Positions 1-8,719 of a stretch of DNA of 52,780 nucleotides are shown one piece after another. Below the pieces are notes generated by a model. The model made no database searches, was not told the DNA's origin, and was given only the letters and a program-made list of their open reading frames with translations. Where the stretch lies: the NCBI GenBank assembly GCA_030699825.1, contig JAUYKV010000001.1, forward strand, positions 1-52,780. The letters are read 5' to 3'. A program made the position numbers and the translations under genes. Source of the DNA: Pseudomonas sp. (GTDB lineage: Bacteria; Pseudomonadota; Gammaproteobacteria; Pseudomonadales; Pseudomonadaceae). Every line of letters begins with the position of its first letter. Position 1 is the stretch's first letter.

Positions 1-1200
1 GATCGCACCCGGCACCAGCACGTAGTGGAAGTGCGCCACCACGAAGTAGGTGTCGTGGTACTGGAAGTCCGCCGGGGCGATGGCCAGCATCAGGCCGGAG
101 AAGCCGCCGATGGTGAACAGGATGACGAAAGCCACCGAGAACAGCATCGGCGTCTCGAAGGTCATCGAGCCCTGCCACATGGTGCTGGCCCAGTTGAACA
201 CCTTCACCCCGGTCGGCACCGCGATCAGCATGGTGGCGTACATGAAGAACAGCTCGCCGGTCAGCGGGATGCCGACGGTAAACATGTGGTGCGCCCAGAC
301 GATGAACGACAGGAAGGCGATTGAGGCGGTGGCGTAGACCATCGAGGTGTAGCCGAACAGCGGCTTGCGCGCGAAGGCCGGGATGATCGCACTGACCGCG
401 CCGAAGGCCGGCAGGATCATGATGTACACCTCGGGGTGACCGAAGAACCAGAACACATGCTGGAACAGCACCGGATCGCCACCGCCGGCGGCACTGAAGA
501 AGCTGGTACCGAAGTGGATATCCATCAGCATCATGGTCACCACTCCGGCCAGCACCGGCATCACCGCGATCAGCAGGAAGGCGGTGATCAGCCAGGTCCA
601 GACGAACAGCGGCATCTTCATCAGGGTCATGCCGGGGGCGCGCAGGTTGAGGATGGTGGCGACCACGTTGATCGCGCCCATGATCGAACTGATGCCCATC
701 AGGTGTACGGCGAAGATGAAGAAGGTCACCGATTCGGGCGCGTAGGTGGTCGACAGCGGCGCGTAGAAGGTCCAGCCGAAGTTCGGCCCGCCACCCTCCA
801 TGAACAGGGTGCTGACCAGCATGCTGAACGCCGCCGGCAACAGCCAGAAGCTGAAGTTGTTCATCCGCGGCAGGGCCATGTCCGGCGCACCGATCATCAG
901 CGGGATCATCCAGTTGACCAGGCCGACGAAGGCCGGCATCACCGCGCCGAAGACCATGATCAGGCCGTGCATGGTGGTCATCTGGTTGAAGAACTCCGGC
1001 TGCACGATCTGCAGGCCCGGCTGGAACAGCTCGGCGCGAATCACCATGGCCATCGAGCCGCCGAGCAGGAAGGCTGCGAAGCTGAACCACAGGTACATGG
1101 TGCCGATGTCTTTGTGGTTGGTGGTCAGTACCCAGCGCATCAGGCCCTTGGCCGGGCCATGGTGGTGGTCAGTATGACCGTGGTCGATCACTGCACTCAT
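1..1200 (-). CDS. coxA: Cytochrome c oxidase subunit I (aa3 type), C-terminus outside window
   Basis: Catalytic heme-copper subunit of the inner-membrane aa3 terminal oxidase, which reduces O2 and pumps protons. The first 400 residues are visible, of about 530 usual for the family; the frame is open to the window edge. Visible landmarks are the low-spin heme ligand in TTMHGLIMVF, the His-Tyr cross-link motif FGHPEVY, the CuB ligands in WAHHMF, and HDTYFVVAHFHYV with the heme a3 and heme a ligands. The N-terminus is His-rich. The start lies 4 nt after the coxB stop, with its Shine-Dalgarno sequence (AGGAG/AAGGA) inside the coxB end, so the two are one operon in the order coxB-coxA. Identity is very secure. 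Confidence 0.97.
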   Translation of the reverse strand, partial: MSAVIDHGHTDHHHGPAKGLMRWVLTTNHKDIGTMYLWFSFAAFLLGGSMAMVIRAELFQPGLQIVQPEFFNQMTTMHGLIMVFGAVMPAFVGLVNWMIPLMIGAPDMALPRMNNFSFWLLPAAFSMLVSTLFMEGGGPNFGWTFYAPLSTTYAPESVTFFIFAVHLMGISSIMGAINVVATILNLRAPGMTLMKMPLFVWTWLITAFLLIAVMPVLAGVVTMMLMDIHFGTSFFSAAGGGDPVLFQHVFWFFGHPEVYIMILPAFGAVSAIIPAFARKPLFGYTSMVYATASIAFLSFIVWAHHMFTVGIPLTGELFFMYATMLIAVPTGVKVFNWASTMWQGSMTFETPMLFSVAFVILFTIGGFSGLMLAIAPADFQYHDTYFVVAHFHYVLVPGAI

Positions 1201-1204
1201 GTCC

Positions 1205-2329
1205 TTACTCCTGAGCCTGTTTGAACGCGAGAACGTCTTGTGGTGTGACCATGTCACCCACCTTGTTGCCCCAGGCGTTGCGTTCATAGGTGATGATCGC
1301 GGCAATGTCGACTTCCGACAGTTGCTTGCCGAAGGCGGCCATGGCGGTACCCGGTTTGCCGTTGACCACGATGCCGATATGGCCTGCGGCCGGGCCGGTG
1401 GCGATGGCGGAGCCCTTGAGCGCCGGGAACATCGGTGGCAAGCCTTCACCCGTCGGCTGGTGACAGGCGGCGCAGGCGGTGTTGTAGGCCTTCTCGCCAC
1501 GCGCCATCAGCTCATCCAGGGTCCATTCCTTGCTGGTCAGTTCCTTCTCGGTGGCCGCGAGCTGTTTGCGCTCGGCCAGCCAGGTGGCGAAATCTGCTTT
1601 CGACTTGGCCTCGACCACCACCGGCATGAAGCCGTGATCCTTGCCGCACAGCTCGGTGCACTGGCCGCGGTAGATGCCGGGTTCGTCGATACGGGTCCAG
1701 GATTCGTTGATGAAGCCGGGAATGGCATCCTTCTTCACCGCCAGGGCTGGCACCCACCAGGAGTGGATCACATCGGCGGCGGTGATGAGGAAACGCACCT
1801 TGGTGCCAACCGGCACCACCAGCGGCTCATCGACCTCCAGCAGGTAATGCTCGCCCTTGACGGCGCGGTTGTTGATCTGGTTTTGCGGCGTGGTCAGGTT
1901 GCTGAAGAACTCGACGTCCTGGCCCAGGTATTTGTAGTGCCACTTCCACTGGTAACCGGTGATCTGGATATCCAGTTCGGATTCCGAGTTGTCGTAGATT
2001 TCGATCAGGGTCTTGGTCGCCGGAATGGCCATCAGCACCAGAATCACCAGCGGCACCACGGTCCAGAGGATCTCCACCGTGGTGCTTTCGTGAAAGTGCG
2101 CAGGCTGATGCCCGGTTGAGCGGCGGTGGACCAGCATCGACCAGAACATCGCACCGAACACCACCACGCCGATCACGACGCAGATCCAGAAGATGGTCAT
2201 GTGCAGGTCGAACACCGAGCGACTGACCTCAGTAGCTCCGGGCGCCATGTTGACCGTCCAGCCGGCGTGCGCCGAGCCGAATGCCAAGCACAGCAGGAGA
2301 CTCATCCAAACGCGTGGATGTCGCATCAT
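1205..2329 (-). CDS. coxB: Cytochrome c oxidase subunit II with fused cytochrome c domain
   Basis: Receives electrons from cytochrome c and passes them through CuA to subunit I. The 374-residue product has a signal peptide (about 1-22), two membrane helices (about 41-67 and 86-106), and a periplasmic cupredoxin domain with CuA ligands H189, C224, E226, C228, H232 and M235 (motif GQCTELCGKDHGFM). A C-terminal class I cytochrome c domain has CAACH at 286-290 and a likely Met ligand at 330, so it is the caa3-like fused form found in Pseudomonas. Two Met codons are adjacent at the start; either could be used, with AAGGGG a few bases upstream. First gene of the coxBA operon. Confidence 0.96.
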   Translation of the reverse strand: MMRHPRVWMSLLLCLAFGSAHAGWTVNMAPGATEVSRSVFDLHMTIFWICVVIGVVVFGAMFWSMLVHRRSTGHQPAHFHESTTVEILWTVVPLVILVLMAIPATKTLIEIYDNSESELDIQITGYQWKWHYKYLGQDVEFFSNLTTPQNQINNRAVKGEHYLLEVDEPLVVPVGTKVRFLITAADVIHSWWVPALAVKKDAIPGFINESWTRIDEPGIYRGQCTELCGKDHGFMPVVVEAKSKADFATWLAERKQLAATEKELTSKEWTLDELMARGEKAYNTACAACHQPTGEGLPPMFPALKGSAIATGPAAGHIGIVVNGKPGTAMAAFGKQLSEVDIAAIITYERNAWGNKVGDMVTPQDVLAFKQAQE

Positions 2330-2693
2330 TGCGGGTACCCCTTATCGTTCTTGTTATCCCGCCGGCTGAGCATGCAGCAAAAGGATCGAACGCCATGACA
2401 ACTGGCGACAACTGTCGAAACCTCTGCGCGCCGAAGCCCTTCCGGTGTTATCAGGTACTGCCTTTCGCAGTTCGAGTATAGACAGCGACCTCAACCTGGC
2501 AACGTCAAAACAACAATCGCCAACGCCGCGCAGACCTTGCGCTAAACACCGCGGTGGACGTGAGCCGACTAGAATCAGGGGGAGTGGCTTATAGCGCGCG
2601 CGTATAAGTATGAAAAAATTATGACAATCGCGTCTGAGCAGTCACCTCCAGTCAACTAAGGTTCACCTCCATGTCCTCATTTCAGGAGTAGTC
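2330..2693. other. Intergenic region between divergent coxB and a hypothetical gene
   Basis: A 364-bp gap holding the promoters of two divergent genes. It has an AT-rich patch at about 2600-2625 (TATAAG at 2603) that could belong to the rightward promoter, but no convincing -35 box was found. No repeat, RNA gene or conserved ORF was recognised. Confidence 0.4.
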
Positions 2694-3350
2694 ATGAATA
2701 CCCTCGCATTACGCGAACTGATCCAGCACGCTCACCAGCACGAAGCCGGCAGCAAGCAACTCTCTGCGCAACTGGGCACGCAGCTGGAACGCCTGCACCC
2801 CTCCATCCGTCTGCCCGACACCGACTCCCTGGGGGTGCTCACGCGCTTTGTCAGCGCCTATATCGATCAGGTCCCCGATGTACTGGAAGCGGCCAATGAG
2901 GTCGCCCGCGAAGCCGGAATAGAAGAACAGATCAAGCCGGTGCTGAAAATTGCCGAGCAATTCTTTCTCCAGCCGCCCGCGCTGATGGCCGGACATGACG
3001 GCCTCGACGGCCTGCTCGACGAAGCCTACCTGGCCCATCGCCTGGTCGAAGAGGTCAACGACCGCTACATCAAGCATCTTGGTCGACCGCTGATTCCCCT
3101 GGACACCACGGTTGCCAACCTGATCGCCCACCAGCTGATCGGCGAGTCCTTCGCCAATCAGCTGGACGAAGCCGTGCATCACGCGATGGATGGCATGCTC
3201 GACGAGGCCAGCTTTGACCAGGCCTCGGTGCACGCCTATCGCGAACGCTTGAGCGACCCGCACACCGAAGCCGCCTGGAAACGCTGGCCCTGCCTGTCAG
3301 GCCAACTGGGGGTAGAGCTGCAGCTGGATGAGTCGCGCGCGGCGGGCTGA
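2694..3350 (+). CDS. Conserved hypothetical protein beside coxBA
   Basis: A 218-residue, acidic, probably all-helical soluble protein with no signal peptide or membrane segment. I do not recognise a named domain. The start is supported by CAGGAG six bases upstream. It lies divergent from coxB; from memory P. aeruginosa has an uncharacterised gene (PA0104) in the equivalent place, and this is probably its counterpart. His and acidic residues are spread through the sequence (for example LAHRLVEEVNDRYIKHLG at about 132-149) but no catalytic signature stands out. A link to oxidase assembly is only a guess from position. Confidence 0.75.
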   Translation: MNTLALRELIQHAHQHEAGSKQLSAQLGTQLERLHPSIRLPDTDSLGVLTRFVSAYIDQVPDVLEAANEVAREAGIEEQIKPVLKIAEQFFLQPPALMAGHDGLDGLLDEAYLAHRLVEEVNDRYIKHLGRPLIPLDTTVANLIAHQLIGESFANQLDEAVHHAMDGMLDEASFDQASVHAYRERLSDPHTEAAWKRWPCLSGQLGVELQLDESRAAG

Positions 3351-3437
3351 GCAAGGTTGCCCGCGGTATGCGCAGACCCTATCTCCGCGGGAGGGCCGCG
3401 CTGTCGCGCAGCAAACTGGGCTACTCAAGGATCAAGA

Positions 3438-3595
3438 CCGTAGATGGGTGGGGCCGCCTAGGTTAGGCGCCCACAAATTGACCTGCTGTCTGCAGAACAA
3501 AGGCGCCGTAACCCATCATCGATAGTCATCCTGCCAGCGGCTACAGGCATAAACCGCCCGATGGGTATCGCTGCGCTCAGCCTGCGCGGCCCGCC
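3438..3595. repeat. Fragments of a common Pseudomonas intergenic repeat
   Basis: The stretch begins with GTAGATGGGTGGGGCCGC and contains CCCATCATCGATAG and CCGATGGGTATCGCTGCGC. These resemble the scattered GTAGG(A)TGGGT / ACCCATCCTAC repeats of pseudomonads. No ORF with coding character lies here. Just upstream (about 3391-3419) a short block, CGCGCTGTCGCGCAGCAAAC, is nearly repeated at about 23858-23877. Confidence 0.4.
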
Positions 3596-3642
3596 GTGAG
3601 CCGTGAGCCGGCTCCTGCACGGCCCCTGTTTTAATTTAATTT

Positions 3643-3978
3643 TTATATATAAAACAGCGGGTTACTCTTGGCTTGATAAGCGCGCACCTCGGCGCTTTTC
3701 ATCACGCGACCGTTCTGCTGCTCTAGCTTATCCATAGGGCCGACCTCGGAAATCTGCGGGCCTGCATGCTCCTGGCTCGGAAATGACCCGCGCCAGCGAT
3801 TACGCACCTTTACTGGGCGCTCGATGCGCCCGTTGCTCACCGCGAACCCGGTCAATGGCCGCCTGGCGGGTCGCCTGTTCGATCAGCAATAATTCAGCAA
3901 TTCGCGTTCCAGTTGCGTTACCAAGCCCACGGTTAGCTGCGGACATCTGCAGGGGGCCGCAATAATCTGCTGGTTCAT
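3643..3978 (-). pseudogene. Degenerate short coding stretch, unknown family
   Basis: On the minus strand an ATG at 3978 follows GGGGAGTG, but that frame closes after 31 codons. A second frame (ATG about 3956) reads AELLLIEQATRQAAIDRV before stopping, and a third frame continues to 3643 and ends in AEVRAYQAKSNPLFYI. The three overlapping pieces, each with protein-like composition for part of its length, look like one small gene broken by frameshifts. I recognise no family. An AT-rich inverted repeat (CTGTTTT at 3626-3632, AAAACAG at 3651-3657) sits at its end and could be a terminator. It could also be non-coding. Confidence 0.35.
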
Positions 3979-3994
3979 AACACTCCCCGTGTAT

Positions 3995-5056
3995 TCACAG
4001 CAGGCTCAGCTGCGCCCCCGGCGGGCAGAATTGCGAGCAGTCCAGGCCCTGGGTATCACGGCGGTCCAGGCCGAGCTTGCGGCTGGCCAGGCGAAAGCGC
4101 TGGGCCAGCAACTCGGCGAACGGGCCTTCGCCACGCATGCGCGTGCCGAAGCGGCTGTCATAGTTCTTGCCGCCACGCGACTGGCGGATCAGGCTCATGA
4201 CATGCACGGCACGCTCGGGAAAGTGCGCCTGCAGCCACTCCTCGAACAGCTCGGCAATCTCCAGCGGCAGGCGCAGCAGCACATAGCCGGCCGAGCGCGC
4301 ACCGGCATCGCGGGCGGCCTCGAGCAGGTGTTCCAGCTCCATGTCGTTGATCATCGGAATTATCGGCGCGCAGATCACACTGACCGGCACCCCGGCCTCG
4401 TGCAGCGTACGCATGGCGCGCAAGCGTGCCCCCGGCGAGGCGGCGCGCGGCTCCATGATGCGTTTCAGTTCGTCATCCAGGGTGGTCAGGCTGAAGGCCA
4501 CGCTGACCAGGCGCTGACTGGCCAGCTCACTGAGCAGATCGAGGTCGCGCAGGATCAGCGAACCCTTGGTGATGAGGTGCACGGGATGTTTGTAGCGCAG
4601 GAGAATTTCCAGGGCCTGGCGGGTCAGGCGCTGCTCGCGCTCGATCGGCTGATAGGCATCGGTATTGATGCCCAGGGCGATCGGCTGCGGCACATAGCCG
4701 GGCTTCTGCAGCTCTTCCTCGAGACGGCTGGCCAGGTTGGTCTTGGCAATCAGCCGGGTTTCGAAGTCGATGCCCGGCGACATGTCCCAATAGGCATGGC
4801 TGGGCCGGGCGAAGCAGTAGATGCAGCCGTGCTCACAGCCCCGATAGGGGTTCAGCGAACGGTCGAAACCGACATCCGGCGAGTTGTTGCGGGTGATCAC
4901 CGTCTTCGCCAGTTCGCTGCGCACCTCGGTAGCGCGCGACGGCGGCGTCTCGTCCTGAAACCAGCCGTCGTCCTCGGCCACCGAACGGGTCGGGGCGAAA
5001 CGGTTGTGCGGGTTGCTGGCGGTACCGCGACCGCGGGTTGGCAGGGAAACGGACAT
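3995..5056 (-). CDS. PA0069-family radical SAM protein
   Basis: A 353-residue radical SAM enzyme. The cluster-binding motif is C74-x3-C78-x2-C81 in YRGCEHGCIYCFARP, typical of the PA0069 / spore-photoproduct-lyase-like branch. The substrate of this family is not known to me; SOS control suggests a nucleic-acid related role, which is inference. A near-perfect LexA box lies 21 bp upstream of the start, and from memory the P. aeruginosa orthologue PA0069 is in the LexA regulon. The gene is followed by a degenerate stretch and preceded by a truncated VOC gene. In P. aeruginosa it also neighbours the yheV-like gene and prlC. Confidence 0.92.
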   Translation of the reverse strand: MSVSLPTRGRGTASNPHNRFAPTRSVAEDDGWFQDETPPSRATEVRSELAKTVITRNNSPDVGFDRSLNPYRGCEHGCIYCFARPSHAYWDMSPGIDFETRLIAKTNLASRLEEELQKPGYVPQPIALGINTDAYQPIEREQRLTRQALEILLRYKHPVHLITKGSLILRDLDLLSELASQRLVSVAFSLTTLDDELKRIMEPRAASPGARLRAMRTLHEAGVPVSVICAPIIPMINDMELEHLLEAARDAGARSAGYVLLRLPLEIAELFEEWLQAHFPERAVHVMSLIRQSRGGKNYDSRFGTRMRGEGPFAELLAQRFRLASRKLGLDRRDTQGLDCSQFCPPGAQLSLL

Positions 5057-5076
5057 GGGGCGACTCCGACAAAATA

Positions 5077-5092
5077 CTGTATATAAATACAG
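5077..5092. promoter_or_regulatory. LexA (SOS) box upstream of the radical SAM gene
   Basis: The 16-mer CTGTATATAAATACAG matches the gamma-proteobacterial LexA consensus CTGT-N8-ACAG, with the usual alternating AT core. It lies 21 bp upstream of the radical SAM start codon, where bound LexA would block transcription. Confidence 0.9.
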
Positions 5093-5266
5093 TTAATTTG
5101 CCCTGCCACCAAGTACCAGCCGTCGCCCTGCCGGCTGCCCCGCCTCGCCGCAACGCGAGAGGCTGACGATTCTGGAATTGGCGAAGATCGACAGGTAGAA
5201 CTCGACCGCCTGTTCGGCCTGGTCGTCGAACCACAGGCAGGGGGTGATTCGTTGGATGGATGACAT
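5093..5266 (-). pseudogene. Truncated VOC / PhnB-like protein (N-terminal fragment)
   Basis: A 57-codon frame starts at an ATG with a good Shine-Dalgarno sequence (AGGAG) and begins MSSIQRITPCLWFDDQAEQA, then VEFYLSIFANSRI. This is the first beta-alpha unit of the VOC superfamily, 3-demethylubiquinone-methyltransferase-like (PhnB-type) branch. Full-length members have about 140-160 residues; after about residue 45 family similarity ends and a stop follows exactly at the LexA box of the next gene. It looks like a gene cut by a deletion that joined it to the radical SAM promoter. Confidence 0.75.
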
Positions 5267-5486
5267 GGCAGCACTCCTGATCGAGTCGGGTCACGGGCGG
5301 AAATAGCCGTGACTGTCTGCTAGTCGTTTACCGGGGGGCCAAATCGACACCCACGAACCAGACCGTGGCCTGGAGCTCATCCAGGCATACGGCATACAGA
5401 GCTATTGATCGTTCCCACGCTCCAGCGGGGGCACGCAGCCCATGACGCTCCGCGTCACCCAAGATTCCGGCACCTGGCAAACCGCT

Positions 5487-5517
5487 CCCGGATTGCGCCG
5501 GGGCTTATCCGGGCTAC
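5487..5517 (+). repeat. REP sequence (CCCGGATTGCGC type), single copy
   Basis: The block starts CCCGGATTGCGC and ends TTATCCGGGCTAC. It is a solitary copy of the repeat present as inverted pairs around the REP-associated transposase at 24946-25048 and 25965-26062. It lies in the 274-bp gap 5267-5540, which holds nothing else recognisable. Confidence 0.8.
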
Positions 5518-5540
5518 GAGACCAAGATCCTGCGCGAGAT

Positions 5541-5828
5541 TTACTCCGTCGGTTTCTTCAGCTTGGGATTGGGGAAGAACTGCACCGCCTGGACCTTGGG
5601 GTCGGCGGCCTTGGGCTTCAGGGCGCTGACGTTGACCCGGGTCGGCAACTCCCTGGGCACCGAGTTGCCGCGCGCATCCAGGGTGTCGGCGTAGCCGCAG
5701 GCCACGCATTCGCGGTGCGGCACGCCGTCTTCGTCCCACATCTGAATCCTGTCCATCTCGCTGCAGGCCGGGCACACGGCGCCGGCGATAAAACGACGCT
5801 TGCTGACATTCATCGGTACGTCGCTCAT
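5541..5828 (-). CDS. yheV: YheV-family putative zinc ribbon protein
   Basis: A 95-residue protein with two CxxC pairs (C19-x2-C22 and C41-x2-C44) that form a probable zinc ribbon, followed by a basic C-terminal tail ending in NPKLKKPTE. This is the pattern of the YheV family (DUF2387), of unknown function. Its start overlaps the prlC stop (ATGA), so it is translationally coupled to and cotranscribed with prlC; the prlC-yheV pairing is conserved in gamma-proteobacteria. Confidence 0.9.
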   Translation of the reverse strand: MSDVPMNVSKRRFIAGAVCPACSEMDRIQMWDEDGVPHRECVACGYADTLDARGNSVPRELPTRVNVSALKPKAADPKVQAVQFFPNPKLKKPTE

Positions 5829-7873
5829 GCGGCCTCCTGGCTCAGGCCGAGATGGCGCAGCAGCGGGTCGATGCTCGGTTCACGGCCGCGGAAGTCGACG
5901 AACAGCTGCATCGGCTCCTGGGAACCGCCACGGGCGAGGATTGCCTCGCGGAAGGCGCGGCCGGTGTCGCTGTTGAACACACCTTCCTCCTCGAAGCGCG
6001 AGAAGGCATCGGCCGAGAGCACTTCGGCCCACTTGTAGCTGTAGTAACCGGCCGCGTAACCGCCGGAGAAGATGTGCGCGAAGCTGTTGGGGAAGCGGTT
6101 GTAGGCCGGTGGACGGAGCACCGAAACCTCGTCGCGGATGCCTTCGAGCACCTCGAGCACGCTGCGGCCGTCGCCGTGAGTGGCATGCAATTCGAAGTCG
6201 AACAGGGAGAATTCCAGCTGACGGACCATCATCAGCCCGGACTGGAAGTTCTTCGCCGCCAGCATCTTGTCCAGCAGGTTCTGCGGCAGCGGCTCGCCGC
6301 TCTGGTAGTGGCCGGAGATCAGCGCCAGGCCTTGCGGCTCCCAGCACCAGTTCTCCATAAACTGGCTAGGTAATTCAACGGCGTCCCAGGCCACGCCGTT
6401 GATCCCCGACGCGCCGGCATGCTCGACCCGGGTCAGCAGGTGGTGCAGACCGTGGCCGAACTCGTGGAACAGGGTGGTGACCTCGTCGTGGGTCAGCAGC
6501 GCCGGCTTGTCGCCCACCGCCGGGGTGAAATTGCACACCAGGTTGGCCACCGGGCTGATCAGGCGGCCATCGGCAGCGCGGCGCTTGTCGCGGGCGCCGT
6601 CCATCCAGGCGCCGCCGCGCTTGTTGGCGCGGGCGTAGAGGTCGAAGAAGAAGCGCCCGACATGCGCTCCCTGCTCACTAATCTGAAACAAGCGCACATC
6701 CGGGTGCCAGCTATCAAAACCACTTAGCTCTTCAATCTGGATGCCGTAGAGCTTCTCGACGATGGCGAACAGGCCACTGAGCACCTTGTCGATGGGGAAA
6801 TAGGCGCGGAGGATTTCCTGGGAAATGCTGTAGCGCTGCTCGCGCAGCTTCTCGCTGTAGTAGCCGACATCCCAGCTCTGCAGCTCGCGGCAGCCTTGCT
6901 CGGCCGCGAAGGCCTGCAGCTCGGCCAGGTCCTGGGCGGCGAAGGGCTTGCTGCGCAGCGCCAGGTCACGCAAAAAATGCAGCACCTGGTCGGTGGACTC
7001 GGCCATCTTGCTCGCCAGGCTCAGCTCGGCGTAGTTGGCGAAACCCAGCAGCCTGGCCAGCTCCAGACGCAGGCCGAGGATTTCCAACATCACCGGGCCG
7101 TTGTCGTGCTGGCCGGCGTTCGGTCCCTGATCGGAGGCGCGGGTGCAGTAGGCGGCGTAGACCTCCTCGCGCAGGGCGCGGTCGTCGGCGTAGGTCATCA
7201 CCGCGAAGTAGCTGGGGAACTCCAGGCTGATCAGCCAGCCGTCCAGGCCCTTGGCCTCGGCCGCCTGGCGCATCTGCGCCTTGGCCGAATCGGTCAGGCC
7301 GGCCAGCGCCGCCTCCTCGCCGACCTGCTTGCTCCAGGCCTGGGTGGCATCCAGCAGTTGATTGGAGAAACGGCTACCCAGTTCGGAGAGCTTGCTCTGA
7401 ATGGCGCCGAAACGCTGTTTCTCGGCTTCCGCCAGGTCGATGCCGGACAGGTGGAAGTCACGCAGTGTGTGCTTGAGGATGGTCTGCTGGGCAACGTCGA
7501 AACCGGCCGCCTCGGGGCTCGCGGCCAGGGCGTGATAGGCCTCGTACAGCTCGCGGTTATGGCCCAGCTCGGTCGAGTACTCGGACAGCTTGGGCAGGCA
7601 GGCCTCGTAGACCGCGCGCAGCTCGGCGTTGTTGCACACCGCATTGAGATGGCTGACCGGACTCCAGGCGCGATTCAGGCGCTCGTTCAGTTCGTCGAGC
7701 GTCAGCACCAGCCCATTCCAGCTCGGTGTGCCAGACTGTTGCTTGAGCAGTTCGGCAATGGCGGCGCGATTCTCGGCAAGCAGCCTATCCACCGCCGGCT
7801 CAACATGCTCCGGGCGGATGACGGAATAGGGTGGCAGGTCGAAGGCTTGCAGTAACGGGTTGTTGGCGGTCAC
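5825..7873 (-). CDS. prlC: Oligopeptidase A (M3 family zinc peptidase)
   Basis: Cytoplasmic metallopeptidase that degrades short peptides, including cleaved signal peptides. The zinc motif HEFGH is at 470-474 in TTLFHEFGHGLHHLL, as in M3 peptidases. I place the start at the GTG at 7873 (reads MTANNPLLQAFDLP), giving 682 residues, close to the 680 of E. coli OpdA, with AGGTG about 7 bases upstream; the open frame extends further to 7975 but that extension has no family character. It ends in an ATGA overlap with yheV and is divergent from the carbonic-anhydrase-like gene. Confidence 0.95.
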   Translation of the reverse strand: MTANNPLLQAFDLPPYSVIRPEHVEPAVDRLLAENRAAIAELLKQQSGTPSWNGLVLTLDELNERLNRAWSPVSHLNAVCNNAELRAVYEACLPKLSEYSTELGHNRELYEAYHALAASPEAAGFDVAQQTILKHTLRDFHLSGIDLAEAEKQRFGAIQSKLSELGSRFSNQLLDATQAWSKQVGEEAALAGLTDSAKAQMRQAAEAKGLDGWLISLEFPSYFAVMTYADDRALREEVYAAYCTRASDQGPNAGQHDNGPVMLEILGLRLELARLLGFANYAELSLASKMAESTDQVLHFLRDLALRSKPFAAQDLAELQAFAAEQGCRELQSWDVGYYSEKLREQRYSISQEILRAYFPIDKVLSGLFAIVEKLYGIQIEELSGFDSWHPDVRLFQISEQGAHVGRFFFDLYARANKRGGAWMDGARDKRRAADGRLISPVANLVCNFTPAVGDKPALLTHDEVTTLFHEFGHGLHHLLTRVEHAGASGINGVAWDAVELPSQFMENWCWEPQGLALISGHYQSGEPLPQNLLDKMLAAKNFQSGLMMVRQLEFSLFDFELHATHGDGRSVLEVLEGIRDEVSVLRPPAYNRFPNSFAHIFSGGYAAGYYSYKWAEVLSADAFSRFEEEGVFNSDTGRAFREAILARGGSQEPMQLFVDFRGREPSIDPLLRHLGLSQEAA

Positions 7874-7997
7874 GATTGGGCACCTGTAACGAAATGGGTT
7901 TGAAGCCATGCACCTGCCCTGGGCAGGCTGGACTCGGCACATATGCCCGTCATCATAATTACAATCTCGACTCACCGCAGCCCAAGAGGTTTCTATC

Positions 7998-8540
7998 GTG
8001 GCGATACGTACTTACCAACAGTTCACCCCGCAGCTCGGCGAGCGGGCCTTCGTCGATGTATCGGCCGTGGTTATGGGCGACGTGGAAATCGGCGCCGACA
8101 GCTCAATCTGGCCGCTGGTGGTGATCCGCGGCGACATGCACAGCATCCGCATCGGCAACCGCACCAGCATCCAGGATGGCAGCGTGCTGCACATCACCCA
8201 CGCAGGGCCATTCAACCCGCGCGGCTACCCGCTGAATATCGGCGACGACGTAACCATCGGCCACAACGTCACCCTGCACGGCTGCAACATCGCCGACCGG
8301 GTGCTGATCGGCATGGGCAGCATCATCATGGATGGCGTGGTGATCGACGAGGAAGTGGTGCTCGGCGCCGGCAGCCTGGTCACCCCCGGCAGCCACCTGG
8401 AAAGCGGCTACCTGTACGTCGGCAGCCCAGCGAAAAAAACCCGCGAACTGACCGAAAAGGAACGTAGCTACTTCCGCTACAGCGCCGACAACTACGTACG
8501 CCTGAAGGATCAGCACCTGATGGAAGGCTATGCCAGCTGA
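7998..8540 (+). CDS. Gamma carbonic anhydrase family protein (YrdA-like)
   Basis: A 180-residue left-handed beta-helix protein built from hexapeptide repeats (for example IGNRTSIQDGSVLHI and IGDDVTIGHNVTLHGC). The three metal-binding histidines expected for gamma carbonic anhydrases are present: H65, and H89/H94 in GHNVTLHGC. Many YrdA-like members show little or no carbonic anhydrase activity, so the reaction is not certain. It is transcribed away from prlC with a 124-bp shared promoter region, the same order as in P. aeruginosa (PA0066-PA0067, from memory). Confidence 0.93.
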   Translation: MAIRTYQQFTPQLGERAFVDVSAVVMGDVEIGADSSIWPLVVIRGDMHSIRIGNRTSIQDGSVLHITHAGPFNPRGYPLNIGDDVTIGHNVTLHGCNIADRVLIGMGSIIMDGVVIDEEVVLGAGSLVTPGSHLESGYLYVGSPAKKTRELTEKERSYFRYSADNYVRLKDQHLMEGYAS

Positions 8541-8719
8541 TGGGCCGCAGCGGCAGACGCTGCAGCACTGAAGACATCCCCCAGGGTCTCGACGCGCAAC
8601 GAGCGCCGGAGTCGATCCAGAGCAGCCATTGGTAAATGGCGAAAAACTCAAAGTCGCGGCCTATTAATCGCAGGGCAATCAGAGACTATCTTTTCACCCC
8701 TATCCCGAGGGTTACTCAA

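Noticed and set aside
3989..5086. Plus-strand ORF of 365 codons
   Set aside because: Antisense to the radical SAM gene, whose cluster motif and LexA box settle the coding strand.
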